From NCBI RefSeq assembly GCF_014651935.1, contig NZ_BMXV01000008.1, positions 124,001 through 188,000 on the forward strand: 64,000 bases of DNA. The letters run 5' to 3'. This document shows, piece after piece, positions 46,859-57,122 of the stretch (the first letter of the stretch is position 1; each line of letters starts with the position of its first letter). The notes under the pieces are model-generated. The model ran no database searches. It saw only the letters and a program-made list of their open reading frames with translations, and had not been told where the DNA came from. Made by a program: the position numbers and the translations under genes. Source of the DNA: Marinobacter zhanjiangensis (GTDB lineage: Bacteria > Pseudomonadota > Gammaproteobacteria > Pseudomonadales > Oleiphilaceae).

Positions 46859-47953
46859 ATGGCTGACATTCCCATCCAGCAGGGACAGTCCGTAGGCTAT
46901 TGGCATTTTCTTGAAGACGGACGAATCCAGTGCGACCTGTGCCCACGGTACTGCAAACTGCATGAAGGCCAGCGTGGGCTGTGCTTTGTACGCGGGCGCA
47001 TGAACGACTCCATGGTGCTGACCACCTACGGCCGGTCATCCGGCTACTGCATCGACCCCATCGAGAAAAAACCCCTTAACCATTTTCTGCCCGGCACACC
47101 GGTACTGTCTTTCGGCACCGCCGGCTGCAACCTGGCCTGCAAGTTCTGCCAGAACTGGGACATCAGCAAATCCCGCGAGACCGACGAACTGGCCGACCAG
47201 GCCAGCCCAGAGGCCATCGCCCGGGCCGCTGTCGCCAACGGGTGCAAGAGTGTGGCCTTCACCTATAACGACCCGGTGATCTTCCATGAATACGCCATCG
47301 ACGTGGCCCAGGCCTGCCACGACGTCGGTGTGCGGACGGTTGCCGTGACCGCCGGCTATGTCACCGCCGAACCCCGGGCGGAGTTCTATCGCCACATGGA
47401 CGCTGCCAATGTCGACCTGAAGGCATTCACGGACCGGTTCTACCACCGCATCACCGGTGCCCACCTGGACCCGGTGCTGGAGACCCTGGAGTACATTCAC
47501 CATGAAACCGACACCTGGCTGGAGCTGACCACGCTATTGATACCGGAGCAGAACGACTCTGACGAAGAGCTTGACCGGATGACCCGCTGGGTCGCCGATC
47601 ACCTGGGCCCGGACGTGCCCATGCACTTCACCGCCTTTCATCCGGACTGGAAGATGATGGACTCACCTCCCACGGAACCGGCCATCCTCGCCCGGGCCCG
47701 CAGGATCGCACGGGAAAACGGCATTCGTTACGCCTACACGGGCAATGTGCACGACCATGGCGGCTCCAGCACCTATTGCCACCACTGTGGCAACCTTCTC
47801 ATCGGCCGCGACTGGTACGTTCTGGATGACTGGAACCTGACTGACGATGGCCACTGCCTGAACTGCGGCACCCCCTGTGCCGGTGTGTTCGAGGGCCCTC
47901 CGGGCCATTGGGGCGCGCAGCGGCAACTGGTGCGGCTGCGGGATTATCTCTGA
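46859..47953 (+). CDS. AmmeMemoRadiSam system radical SAM enzyme
   Basis: Radical S-adenosylmethionine enzyme. The cluster motif is C90-x3-C94-x2-C97 (GCNLACKFCQNW). An N-terminal cysteine set (C25, C28, C32, C42) and a C-terminal zinc-ribbon (CHHC...CLNCGTPC) may hold further metal. At 364 residues it matches the family usually encoded with Memo and AMMECR1 proteins, whose reaction is unknown to me. The AMMECR1 component is not in the window. Confidence 0.93.
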   Translation: MADIPIQQGQSVGYWHFLEDGRIQCDLCPRYCKLHEGQRGLCFVRGRMNDSMVLTTYGRSSGYCIDPIEKKPLNHFLPGTPVLSFGTAGCNLACKFCQNWDISKSRETDELADQASPEAIARAAVANGCKSVAFTYNDPVIFHEYAIDVAQACHDVGVRTVAVTAGYVTAEPRAEFYRHMDAANVDLKAFTDRFYHRITGAHLDPVLETLEYIHHETDTWLELTTLLIPEQNDSDEELDRMTRWVADHLGPDVPMHFTAFHPDWKMMDSPPTEPAILARARRIARENGIRYAYTGNVHDHGGSSTYCHHCGNLLIGRDWYVLDDWNLTDDGHCLNCGTPCAGVFEGPPGHWGAQRQLVRLRDYL

Positions 47954-48097
47954 GCGAGTGCCCGCCTGCTCCCACTTGTGTTTCCGTCAATTCGACAGCC
48001 TGGGGTATTTCGACACCCTTTTAATTATCCTGATCGACCCCACAGTCACGGCGTCGTCCAGCGACTCGCTCAAATCCAACACCGGGGCGCAACCTGA

Positions 48098-49399
48098 ATG
48101 CAAAAAACCGTCGTCAGCCTTTCGTCATTGATTGTGAGTATCATCCTGCTTATCGTCGGCAACGCCTACCTGATGACCCTGCTCGGGTTGAGGCTCAGTC
48201 TCGAGGAATTCAGTGCCAGCGTGATCGGCTGGATACTCGCCTTCTACTCCATCGGCTTTGTGGCCGGCACGCTTTACGCCGGACGCATTATCGAAAAGGT
48301 TGGCCACATACGGGCGTTTGCAGTTTTTGCGGCGGTGCTGGCAGCGTCGATTCTGATCTACCCAATGGCGGTCGAATCCTACCTCTGGGGCTTCCTGCGG
48401 GCCTTGGGCGGCTTCATGATGGCCGGCCTGATGATCGTCATGGAAAGCTGGTTCAGCAGCAAGGCCGACAACCGCAGCCGTGCCAGCCTGTTCGCCATCT
48501 ATCAGATCATTTTCTTCCTTTCCACAGCCGGCGGCCAGGTGCTGATCCGGGTGGCTGATCCGGCGGGCTTTATTCCGTTCTCGCTGGCTACCATCCTGGT
48601 GGTGCTGGCACTGACCCCCCTGTCGATGACCCGCCGGGAATCACCAACCATTTCCAGGGGAGAGCGCCTGTCACTACGCAAGCTCTATGGCAAGTCTCCC
48701 ACCGGCACCCTGGGCGCGCTGATCGCCGGGCTGCTGATCAGCGCCTTTTACGCCATGGGCCCGGTGTATGCCAACCGTATCGGCCTGAACCTTGAACAGC
48801 TCTCCAACTTCATGGCATCCGCCATCGTCGCCGCCATGCTGCTGGCCTGGCCCATCGGCCGCTTGTGCGACCACTTTGACCGTTACCGGGTCATGCTGGT
48901 CGCGGCCATTTTTGCGGCTGCCTGCAGTCTGATCGCGGCACTTGTCGGCCACATCAATATGGTCGTGCTGGTATTGTTTGTCGGGCTCTATATGGGAATC
49001 AGCGCCGCCATCTATCCTATCGCTGTTGCTATCACCAATGACCTGATGGAAACGCATCAGGTCACTGCCGCCAGTACCGCACTGCTGCTGAGCTACGGCC
49101 TGGGCAGCATCGTTGGCCCGCTGCTCAGCGCGCTGTTCATGGACCTGCTCGGGCCCCGCGGCCTGTTCGTCAGTAACGCGCTTATGCTCGGGGCGCTGAT
49201 CCTGTTCATGGTCGCCGGGCCAAAACGCCGCCATCCGACGGTGGAAGAGCAGGAGCATTACTACCCGACCATGCCGGAAGCCGCGCTGGGTGTTGATGAA
49301 CTTGATCCCCGAAACACCGGATTTCAGGAAGCTGCTGAATCCGATAGCGGGAACGACGCGAAAGCGGAAGGTAACGGACCGGGTACCAGCAGCCCCTGA
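48098..49399 (+). CDS. MFS transporter (YcaD-like)
   Basis: Major facilitator with about twelve membrane helices in 390 residues. The loop 2-3 motif reads AGRIIEKVGHIRAF, and GRLCDHFDRYRVM is its second-half equivalent. The C-terminal 50 residues are hydrophilic and acidic. Substrate is not predictable; the closest pattern I recall is the YcaD subfamily of uncharacterised transporters. The ribosome site is weak. No regulator is adjacent. Confidence 0.88.
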   Translation: MQKTVVSLSSLIVSIILLIVGNAYLMTLLGLRLSLEEFSASVIGWILAFYSIGFVAGTLYAGRIIEKVGHIRAFAVFAAVLAASILIYPMAVESYLWGFLRALGGFMMAGLMIVMESWFSSKADNRSRASLFAIYQIIFFLSTAGGQVLIRVADPAGFIPFSLATILVVLALTPLSMTRRESPTISRGERLSLRKLYGKSPTGTLGALIAGLLISAFYAMGPVYANRIGLNLEQLSNFMASAIVAAMLLAWPIGRLCDHFDRYRVMLVAAIFAAACSLIAALVGHINMVVLVLFVGLYMGISAAIYPIAVAITNDLMETHQVTAASTALLLSYGLGSIVGPLLSALFMDLLGPRGLFVSNALMLGALILFMVAGPKRRHPTVEEQEHYYPTMPEAALGVDELDPRNTGFQEAAESDSGNDAKAEGNGPGTSSP

Positions 49400-49575
49400 C
49401 AGAGGTCTTCTGTTGTTGTGCAGCCGGACTGGCGATTACTGAACCCCCGGGCGAGACACCTCATTGCCGGCGTAGCCAGATTCACGACCCTGGCGACTGA
49501 ACGTCGGGTGACACATTGTCTGCTATATTTCGTATCAAGGGTTGCAGACATTCTGATCATTCGCGAGGAGAGCCT

Positions 49576-50124
49576 ATGGGACATATCATCGCAGCGCGCC
49601 TGGAGACCCAGGAAAACGCGGAAGAACTCGCCAACGCCATTCAGGGTCTGGGCATCGCCCACGACAAGGTGTCTGTTTTTTATGTCAACCCTGAAGGTCA
49701 GCACCATCTGTTGCCGGAAGGGGGTGACAAGAGTTCATCCCCTGGCGCATCCAGGGCCGCCAGGGGAGCCTGGGTCGGAGGCGGCATCGGTGCGGCCGCC
49801 GGCGCAGCAGCAGGCTCCGTCGCCGGACCAGCAGGTGCCGTCGCCGGTGCCGGTGTGGGGGCCTATACCGGTTCCCTGGCCGGTGCTGTCAGCAAGACCG
49901 ACAACGAGGCCGAGGCTGCAGACAAGGCTGACGAAGACACTCCGGTTGTGGACCGCAAGGCCGGAATTCATGTCGCTGTCGAGGTTGACCGCAAAACCCG
50001 GCAGGACGTTGTGACACTGATACGGCAACACGACGGCGAGCAGATAGAGGAGGCACAGGGGCAGATCAAAAAGGGTGAGTGGGTCGACTTTGATCCAACA
50101 GAGCCCGTGCGTCTGGTGACCTGA
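49576..50124 (+). CDS. Glycine-zipper envelope-type protein of unknown function
   Basis: The start MGHIIAARLETQENAEELANAI at 49576 has GAGGAG upstream and gives 182 residues. The N-terminal 50 residues form an alpha/beta unit (a sequence like that of DUF1269-type proteins), then two Gly/Ala-rich helices (about 65-105) make a glycine-zipper hairpin, and the C-terminal part (HVAVEVDRKTRQDVVTLIRQHDGEQIEEAQG) resembles the N-terminal unit. No signal peptide. A stress-related membrane role is a guess only. Confidence 0.75.
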   Translation: MGHIIAARLETQENAEELANAIQGLGIAHDKVSVFYVNPEGQHHLLPEGGDKSSSPGASRAARGAWVGGGIGAAAGAAAGSVAGPAGAVAGAGVGAYTGSLAGAVSKTDNEAEAADKADEDTPVVDRKAGIHVAVEVDRKTRQDVVTLIRQHDGEQIEEAQGQIKKGEWVDFDPTEPVRLVT

Positions 50125-50259
50125 ACAAGATCAGGCAGGATCCGCGAGGGTGTACAGATACCCCCGTACCGCCCCGCTGTAATGGGGGCACGGTCAACCA
50201 GAGCGGCCCTTCCCTCTTTGATTGACCCTGCCCACCGCCACTTTCGGTCTGCTCCGGGA

Positions 50260-50958
50260 TTATTGCTGCGCCGGTGTCGGCCGCACCAGAATCTCGTTGA
50301 CATCGACATGGGCGGGCTGAGCCAGTGCGTAGGTAACGGCGCGGGCAATGTCCTCCGGTGCCAGAGCATTGTCCGGGCGCTCGTCGAAAAAGGGCGTGTC
50401 CACCATGCCCGGCTCAATCAGTGTGACGCGCATTCCGCTGCCGCGGATTTCCTCCCGCACACCATAACCAATGGCCGACACCGCCCACTTGCTGGCGCTG
50501 TACATGGAACCGGGAATGGTGGCGCGACCGGCGGCGGAACCGGTGATCAGGATATGCCCCCGGGACTCCTTCAGCGCCGGCATGCACACCTGCAGGGTAA
50601 TGCCCACACCAAGGATGTTGGTCAGAATCATGTCTTTCCAGACATCAGGGTCAGCACCGGAAAAACCACCAGGTTCGCCACCACGACCGGCATTGGCAAA
50701 CACCGCATCGATCCGGCCGAAAGCCGCCAGTGTCTTTTCCACCATGGCTTTCTGGTCCGCCACGGACTGTACGTCGCAGGCAGTGATGGCAACCCGCTCG
50801 TCGCCGCCAAGTTCCTTCTGCAATGCCTGCAGCTTGTCTTCAGAGCGGGCCGCCAGCATCAGCCGGTAGCCATCTGCAGCGGCTGCCCGGGCGGTTTCCG
50901 CGCCAATACCGGATGATGCGCCGGTGATCACCAGCACGGGGTCGTTGGACTGAGCCAT
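50260..50958 (-). CDS. SDR-family oxidoreductase (classical)
   Basis: Classical short-chain dehydrogenase. The NAD(P) motif is GASSGIG (13-19), NAG is in VFANAGRGG, the catalytic Ser is in ITGSAAG and the YxxxK site is YSASK. At 232 residues it is of normal size. Arg near residue 37 (LAARSEDK) favours NADPH. Substrate unknown. It converges with the glycine-zipper gene. Confidence 0.9.
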   Translation of the reverse strand: MAQSNDPVLVITGASSGIGAETARAAAADGYRLMLAARSEDKLQALQKELGGDERVAITACDVQSVADQKAMVEKTLAAFGRIDAVFANAGRGGEPGGFSGADPDVWKDMILTNILGVGITLQVCMPALKESRGHILITGSAAGRATIPGSMYSASKWAVSAIGYGVREEIRGSGMRVTLIEPGMVDTPFFDERPDNALAPEDIARAVTYALAQPAHVDVNEILVRPTPAQQ

Positions 50959-51193
50959 GAAATTTCCTCCTCGTTCAATCTTGAGTGTGGGTTACAGCTT
51001 CGGTCACCCAGACCCTTACGTCCAGAAGATGGTACGGATTTCAGGAACTGTGCAAAAAGTATAACTGCTGTGTGCTTATCGCTAGACTGAATGGACAAGG
51101 CCGTTGTCGCTCCATCGGAAAAAGATTGACCCGACAGGGCTGGTGGTTACGTAAATATGTGAATGGAACGGTACCCATTACAAGGAGACTGGA

Positions 51194-51931
51194 ATGAGGC
51201 TGACCGCTGCTTTGCTTTACTGGATTTTCCTGTCGGCAAGCGTCAGCGTCGCCGAAGAACGTACCCTGACAATGGTGGCCGACAAGTGGTGCCCTTTCAA
51301 TTGCAGTGATACCCCTGACCACCGCGGGATCCTCGTGGAGCGAGCGGCCACCGCCCTGGCCGGAGAAGGGATCCGGATAAACTATATTGAAATGCCCTGG
51401 AGTCGGGCCATTGTCGGAGTGCGGGAGGGCACCTACGACGCTATCGTCGGCACCGGCCGCACCGAAACGCCGGATTTCCATTTTCCGGCACAACCGCTGG
51501 CAACGGCCCGCCACAGTTTCTTTACGCTCGCCTCTGCCAGCTGGCAATACGACGGTCTCGAATCCCTTGAGGAGGTCCGTATCGGTGTTATCCAGGACTA
51601 TTCCTATGGCGGACTGTATGAAGCCTATATCGAACCCCATCAGGGGGATATCGACCGCCTCGCCATTCTGAGGGGGGACAGGGTTCTGCCCCGGCTGGTC
51701 AGAATGCTGAAACTCGGCCGGATCGATGCCCTGGTCGCAGAAGAAAGGGTGCTGGACTACTACTTCATTTCCAGGGGCCTGGTGAATCCCCTGCGGCATG
51801 CCGGACTTGCCGGCACAGAGCCGCTATACGTGGCTTTTTCACCGGCCCTGGACGATGGCAGGGCGTTGGCGGAATCCCTGGATCGGGGTGTGGCCAGCTT
51901 GCACCAGGCTCCCGGAGAACACCATCGCTGA
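51194..51931 (+). CDS. Periplasmic solute-binding protein-like (SBP family 3)
   Basis: A signal peptide (1-20) exports a 225-residue domain of the amino-acid-binding type: ADKWCPFNCSDTPDHRGILVERA, EMPWSRAIVGVREGTYDAIVGTGRT and GVIQDYSYG. A cysteine pair (C34 and C38) lies in the first loop. No ABC permease or ATPase is nearby, so it may feed a distant transporter or act as a ligand sensor. The chemoreceptor gene on the other strand converges with it. Confidence 0.85.
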   Translation: MRLTAALLYWIFLSASVSVAEERTLTMVADKWCPFNCSDTPDHRGILVERAATALAGEGIRINYIEMPWSRAIVGVREGTYDAIVGTGRTETPDFHFPAQPLATARHSFFTLASASWQYDGLESLEEVRIGVIQDYSYGGLYEAYIEPHQGDIDRLAILRGDRVLPRLVRMLKLGRIDALVAEERVLDYYFISRGLVNPLRHAGLAGTEPLYVAFSPALDDGRALAESLDRGVASLHQAPGEHHR

Positions 51932-52045
51932 CACCGCTCTGCCTGCCGGCATTCCTGATCGTGACCCGCAGACAGACACGGAAGGCCCATGGACATGACC
52001 ACAGCGTTCAGGGTCTGGCTTGGCCAGCGACACCCTCTGGCCCGG

Positions 52046-53938
52046 TCAGGATAACCGGAAGCCGGAGGATGTCTGATTCAGCGTTCCGGAGCAGTCCCCG
52101 AGTGCCCGCGCATGGTTCTCCAGGTGCCCCCGGATCGAACGGGACTCCAGAGCGTGGCCGTGAATATGCTCCACCTTCTGGGCAATTTCCTCGGTGGTGC
52201 TGGAAATACCCTCCACAGAACTGACCACCTGCTCCATATCCCCGGCCAGGGACTGGATGGATACGGTGATGCGCTCGATGACCGACACCGCCTCGCCAGC
52301 GCTCTTCTCGCCGGAACTGGCCTGTTGCAGACCCTGTTCCATCAATGAGGCGATTTCCCGGGTTTCCCGGTTCAGGGCCTCAACAATGTCAGCGATACCA
52401 CTGGTAGCCGAGACTGTTTTTTCTGCCAGTGACCGCACTTCATCAGCGACTACCGAGAAGCCCCGCCCTGCCTCACCGGCTCTGGCCGCCTCGATGGCCG
52501 CATTGAGTGCCAGCAGATTGGTTTGTTCGGCCAGTCCATTGATAGTGCCGACAATGGTATTCACCTTCTCGCCGGTTTTACTGAGGCTTTCCACCTGCTC
52601 GTGGGTCTGACGAATCTTCCGCGACAGGTCCTGCATCACCTCGCCATTGCTGCGAACCACCTGGGCGCCCTGCTGGGCGGCTTCATTGGCTTCCCGTGTG
52701 GAATGGTTGACCGTATTGGTCAGCTTGGCGATGTCTGCAGCGGTATGGGAAATTTCCTGCACGGCGGCGGCTGCCTGTTCTGTCTGTGCCTCTACCTGTT
52801 CGCCGTTGCTGCTCATCTGGCTGACCAGATCCTGCAGCTCACCCTGAAGGCGGGACAGGTCGCGGTTGCCATCAAGCACTTCCCTTATCACCCCGGACAC
52901 ATCGTCGACCATCTGATTGGATGCGCTGCCAAGGGCGTTGAACTCGTCATTGGGGTTGTGGCCCACTCGCAATCGCTGGCTCAGATCACCCCCGGCCACC
53001 CGCGAAAGCAGACCGACAGCATCGTGTAACCGGCTGACCAGGGTACGGGACGCCTGGGTCAGGGTGACCACCAGAAACATCAGCACCACCGCTGAAACAA
53101 TAATGATCAACCACGCCGACGCACTCCTTGCCTGTTCCGCACTGGCAATGGTCCGGGCAATCAGACCGCTTTCCAGGGACTGGTTCTGGCTCTCGATCAT
53201 GGCTTCCAGGTCGGCGCCCAGTTTGGCCAGTCGCTGCTCGGTATCACGGATGCTATTGATCTGGTTCTCGGCCCGCTCAAAGGCATCGGAAAACGCACTG
53301 ACCGCCAGCCCCAGGTCGTTCTCCTCCCAGTCCATGCTGACAATGACTTCCTGCATGCCCGCAATGGCCTGATTGGTCTGCTCCGCCGATGCCGGCGTGA
53401 AGTTGTTGAGGTAGTCGGAGTAGGCCGTCATGGCGAGCTCAATATCCTCGTCCATGATCGAAATGCTGATTTCCCGCAAGCCCTCATCCATCGCGCTGGT
53501 CAGGTCACCATGAATGCCCTCCGATGAACTCAGACCCAGCGTCTGACGGTGCTCCAGCCACTGCCGGCGAAGCTCCACATACTGGCCAATCCGTTCCTCG
53601 ATCTGCGCGGCCATCGACCGGATCTGCTCATCGGCAATACTGTCCGTCAGGCTCACCAGCTCATCGGCCTGCTGCCTCAGGGCGTCCAGCAGCTGTTGAT
53701 AGCGTTCCGCGTCATCGGTATCCAGATCAGCGCTCAGGCTTTCCGCCTTCAGCCACTCGTTCCAAAGGGTGAGAGAGGCGTTTTCGTAGGCATTGGCGAC
53801 GGACCGGGCTTCATAGGACTCCGACACCTGGTCCAGACCACGCAAGGCCGCCAGTGCCACCAGAACCAGCCCGACAAGGGTAGCCCCGATCAATAACCAG
53901 AATTTCTGCCGCCACGACAGGGAAAGCATACGCTTCAC
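52046..53938 (-). CDS. Methyl-accepting chemotaxis protein
   Basis: Transmembrane chemoreceptor of 630 residues. TM1 is at about 13-33, a helical-bundle ligand domain follows (about 35-270), then TM2 (about 272-296), a HAMP domain and the long cytoplasmic coiled coil. The signalling tip ([15 protein letters not shown]) is intact. No C-terminal CheR/CheB pentapeptide is present. The ligand is unknown. Monocistronic. Confidence 0.93.
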   Translation of the reverse strand: MKRMLSLSWRQKFWLLIGATLVGLVLVALAALRGLDQVSESYEARSVANAYENASLTLWNEWLKAESLSADLDTDDAERYQQLLDALRQQADELVSLTDSIADEQIRSMAAQIEERIGQYVELRRQWLEHRQTLGLSSSEGIHGDLTSAMDEGLREISISIMDEDIELAMTAYSDYLNNFTPASAEQTNQAIAGMQEVIVSMDWEENDLGLAVSAFSDAFERAENQINSIRDTEQRLAKLGADLEAMIESQNQSLESGLIARTIASAEQARSASAWLIIIVSAVVLMFLVVTLTQASRTLVSRLHDAVGLLSRVAGGDLSQRLRVGHNPNDEFNALGSASNQMVDDVSGVIREVLDGNRDLSRLQGELQDLVSQMSSNGEQVEAQTEQAAAAVQEISHTAADIAKLTNTVNHSTREANEAAQQGAQVVRSNGEVMQDLSRKIRQTHEQVESLSKTGEKVNTIVGTINGLAEQTNLLALNAAIEAARAGEAGRGFSVVADEVRSLAEKTVSATSGIADIVEALNRETREIASLMEQGLQQASSGEKSAGEAVSVIERITVSIQSLAGDMEQVVSSVEGISSTTEEIAQKVEHIHGHALESRSIRGHLENHARALGDCSGTLNQTSSGFRLS

Positions 53939-54089
53939 AGGGGGAACTCCTGATGCTCATCTTGTGAATGATACCTACTCTAATGCAGCGTAACGGCAGA
54001 GCCATTCTATTCTTGAAACAGTTTGTTGCCGAACTGTTGCTAACGTAATGGTCCGGTTTGGCGACCCGCTTTACGGAGGTGCCCGGTGC

Positions 54090-54767
54090 TTACTCGGCGA
54101 AGCCCAGAAAACGGGCCGTGTTGCTCACCGGGCGCCGGCGCGAGACGACCGAATTGGCCACAAAATCGTCATCCGGCCAGCCCAGGGCAACGCATGTCAG
54201 AATGACCTGATCGTCGGGGATATTGGCCACTTCCCGCACCACCGGGCTCTGCATGATGCCCTGCCCGTTAATGACCGCCCCCAGGCCCCGGCTCCAGGCT
54301 GCCAGCACCAGACCGTAGGTCATCGCCCCGGTGTCAAAGTGAGCAATGGTATTGTTCAGAAGTTCCCGGTCAAAGCAGACGACCACCGACACCGGCGCGT
54401 CAAACTGACGAAAACCCCGCATGACCCAGTCCTGCCGGCGCCCTGCATCATCCCGCGCAATGCCCATGGCCTCGAACAACTGCACGGCAATTTCAACCTG
54501 GCGCTTGCGATGTTCACCCTGGTAAGCCCCGTGATCCTCGATTTCACGGCTGGGCGGCACGCCGCCGAGCATCCGCTCCGTGTTGCCCTGGCGGACTTTT
54601 TCGAGCGGCTCCCCGGTCAGCACATGCAGGTGCCAGGGCTGGGTATTCATCGAGGAGGGCGCGCGGTTTGCCAGCGCAATGACTTCTTCGAGAATGTCCC
54701 GGGACACGGGCTGATCGGTAAATCCGCGGATGGAGCGGCGTTCCTGTATGGCCTGATCAAGTTTCAT
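54090..54767 (-). CDS. Nitroreductase-family FMN oxidoreductase
   Basis: FMN-dependent NAD(P)H nitroreductase fold. The N-terminus ERRSIRGFTDQPV with ANRAPSSMNTQPW binds FMN, and GLGAVINGQGIM and VALGWPDDD are the C-terminal signatures. Length 225 residues. The physiological substrate is unknown; relatives reduce nitroaromatics and quinones. Confidence 0.9.
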   Translation of the reverse strand: MKLDQAIQERRSIRGFTDQPVSRDILEEVIALANRAPSSMNTQPWHLHVLTGEPLEKVRQGNTERMLGGVPPSREIEDHGAYQGEHRKRQVEIAVQLFEAMGIARDDAGRRQDWVMRGFRQFDAPVSVVVCFDRELLNNTIAHFDTGAMTYGLVLAAWSRGLGAVINGQGIMQSPVVREVANIPDDQVILTCVALGWPDDDFVANSVVSRRRPVSNTARFLGFAE

Positions 54768-54937
54768 CAGTAACCCTTTTGTAGGTTCATGGAGTGGCTT
54801 GTTGCCGTGAGCAAACCGGAAAGCTCTTGCTTGCCTGTCTGCCGATCAGGGGGGTGAGTATATACACCGCGGAAATGTCTGCTCAATGGTTCTGTCGCTG
54901 ACATGGACTTATCTGACGACCATCAGAGACGACAGGC

Positions 54938-56914
54938 TCACTCCTCGTCGGGGGCTGCCCAGCTCTCACGCCCCAGTGCCACCACCCGGGCAAGCTCATC
55001 CTCCGGAACGTCGGTCAGGTCACCGGTTTCCAGCGGGTCATAGTGGAACGCATAAAGCCGGGAGGCGAACTCCGCAATGGGCAGGGATGCCTCCCCCCGG
55101 AACTCGCCATGGCCCCGGGTGGAGCAGGTTATGCCCTGCCCCCAGTCCTGGCCGCTGTCGTTGTTGGGATTGAAGAAATAGACCCTCATCTCGTTGCTCG
55201 GGCTGAGCCCGACCCGGAGGATGGTGATGGCGTGGCGTCCGACAAACCGGGCTGCGCTGTCTGTCACGGCGATGCCCGCCGGCTGGGGGTGGATGAGGGG
55301 CATATTACCGTTGTAGTAGGGGTGATAGCTGGCGTAGAAGCAACTCACAAAGCCTTCATAGTCATTGATTTCGCCCGTGTGGATATCCGCCACCACCTGA
55401 AACTCATGGTTCACCCACCAGCCATAGAATTCCGGGTTGATCCAGCGGTGGGCGTCGTCGTCCCGGTCACTGCAGCGGCGCCACATCTCGCCGTACAGGC
55501 GGTCCATGTGGGGAATCAGGACAACGGAGACCGGGTCCACGTCGACGGGAGTTTCCTTGACCAGCCCCACCTCCAGGTCCTTCGACGACACCGGATGGCC
55601 TTCAAAGCGGGTCAGCACTTCGTTGTCCCGCGCCGCCCAGGCCAGCACCTGCAGGAGGTAATCCGCTTCGTTGGCCGCCCACAGGGACAGGCCGATGGCA
55701 GACTGGCAACTGGGGTTGTTGCCCTGCCCCACACCCAACGGCTGGCCCAGCAGGTTAAGTACGCCGGCAAGCAGATAGACCCGTGGTGGCCGGGCATCGC
55801 CGAACGCCTCCGTCAGGGTCCGGGCCGTTTCCGTGGAAAGCGTGAGCTTGATCTGGCGCCATAGGGCCTGGGCCACCGGAGGTGTGAACAGGGAGCCCCG
55901 TTCAAGCATCATGGTGAGCCCGTACACCGCCTGACAGGTTTCCGGGTATATGGCCTCGTCGATCAGCGCATTGACCAGCTCGTTGTAGCAGTAGAGGTCG
56001 TCCAGCCCGGTCATGGTAAGCCCCAGCACCGCCGGGATCAGGTCGTCCTGTCCGGTGGCGCGGAGATGGCGGACCATCACGGCGTGGTAGGGCGAAGCCA
56101 GGCCGGTATCGTGCATGCAACTGGCCAGACAGGCGGCTTCATTCGACAGCTCGGCATCCCCCATTTCCCACAGACGCTGTTGGTAAACGGGCAGCCCCGG
56201 GTCCTCCGCGCAGGCCGGCGACGGCGCATACAGCGCCCGTACCAGGCGGGTGGCATCGCCCGTGCCCCGGGTCTTGATGTCCGGGTCATACAGGCACTTG
56301 GCGATCTGGCCGATCATGTCGCAGATGCTGTCTACCTGAACCGGGCCCTGGTCCAGCAGTCGCCAGACCTCGGCCACCAGGCTGTCCAGCAGGCTCTCGT
56401 AGCCAAGGTGCCCGATAAGATACTGGTAAAGCTGTTGCACCAGCAGGCCCATCTGCCTGGGGCGTTCGCGGTCCGCTTCGCTCATCTGGCCCGACAGCAG
56501 GTCAAGATTCAGCGCCATCACCTGGGTCAGGAAGTGCCGCGCCTGCTCTGAAGAAATACCGGGGTGGAAGTAGTCGCGGGAAGCCACCGCGAGCATGCGG
56601 ATCTCGCTGATAGCTTCAACGATGGTGGTTACCTCGCCCGCTTCCCGCAACGACCGCTTGGCCAGTGCCGGCTGCAGGATGGACGGCTGGGCCCAGTCGC
56701 TGGTCCCGAAAATGCCGGCCGACTCCATGGCCCGAACCCGCCGGTAGAGCGCGTCGAAGCCGCCCGGCATCAGCATCAGGCAGCGGGCATGCTCAAGCAG
56801 AGCCAGACTGGAGGACGTCGGATCCACTCGCCGCGCCCGGTGGAACTCGTCCAGGGCGGCGTCAAATTGCCGTACCGCCGGCTCCAGCGCGGCATTCTCG
56901 TTCGGTTGGTCCAT
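54938..56914 (-). CDS. Large unknown protein with a papain-like catalytic pattern
   Basis: I do not recognise a named family. The 658-residue protein has a mainly helical N-terminal half (about 1-370, TPR-like at 15-50) and a C-terminal half (about 375-640) in which papain-like residues appear in the right order: Q397 six residues before C403 (GQGNNPSCQSA), H561 in GRHAITILRV and N582 in YFFNPNN. The Q-to-C spacing equals that of papain (Q19 and C25), and His followed by beta strand then Asn is the C1/C58-type layout. I infer a cysteine protease, deamidase or transglutaminase-like enzyme. No signal peptide, so it is cytoplasmic or exported by another route. The gene stands alone, divergent from rsuA. 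Confidence 0.7.
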   Translation of the reverse strand: MDQPNENAALEPAVRQFDAALDEFHRARRVDPTSSSLALLEHARCLMLMPGGFDALYRRVRAMESAGIFGTSDWAQPSILQPALAKRSLREAGEVTTIVEAISEIRMLAVASRDYFHPGISSEQARHFLTQVMALNLDLLSGQMSEADRERPRQMGLLVQQLYQYLIGHLGYESLLDSLVAEVWRLLDQGPVQVDSICDMIGQIAKCLYDPDIKTRGTGDATRLVRALYAPSPACAEDPGLPVYQQRLWEMGDAELSNEAACLASCMHDTGLASPYHAVMVRHLRATGQDDLIPAVLGLTMTGLDDLYCYNELVNALIDEAIYPETCQAVYGLTMMLERGSLFTPPVAQALWRQIKLTLSTETARTLTEAFGDARPPRVYLLAGVLNLLGQPLGVGQGNNPSCQSAIGLSLWAANEADYLLQVLAWAARDNEVLTRFEGHPVSSKDLEVGLVKETPVDVDPVSVVLIPHMDRLYGEMWRRCSDRDDDAHRWINPEFYGWWVNHEFQVVADIHTGEINDYEGFVSCFYASYHPYYNGNMPLIHPQPAGIAVTDSAARFVGRHAITILRVGLSPSNEMRVYFFNPNNDSGQDWGQGITCSTRGHGEFRGEASLPIAEFASRLYAFHYDPLETGDLTDVPEDELARVVALGRESWAAPDEE

Positions 56915-57122
56915 GGTGACCCGCTCCTCCTACGGTGCTGGCAGGTGTGTCAGATGATGCCTGACCCCGAAGTCTATCCCATAGCGCCGTCAGTCGCTGT
57001 CATAAAGTCCGCGAACAACCCGAAACGACGCCTGCCACACACAAGGTAATCAGCACCTTCAGTGCATTCCCGGGCAGGGCCCAAAACCCGGAAGCGGTAC
57101 CTTCGGGACCCTGTCTGATAGA

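Noticed and set aside
50150..50200. CCCCC...GGGGG pairing between the glycine-zipper and SDR genes as a terminator
   Set aside because: Only 5 bp with a loop of about 20 nt and no T-run.
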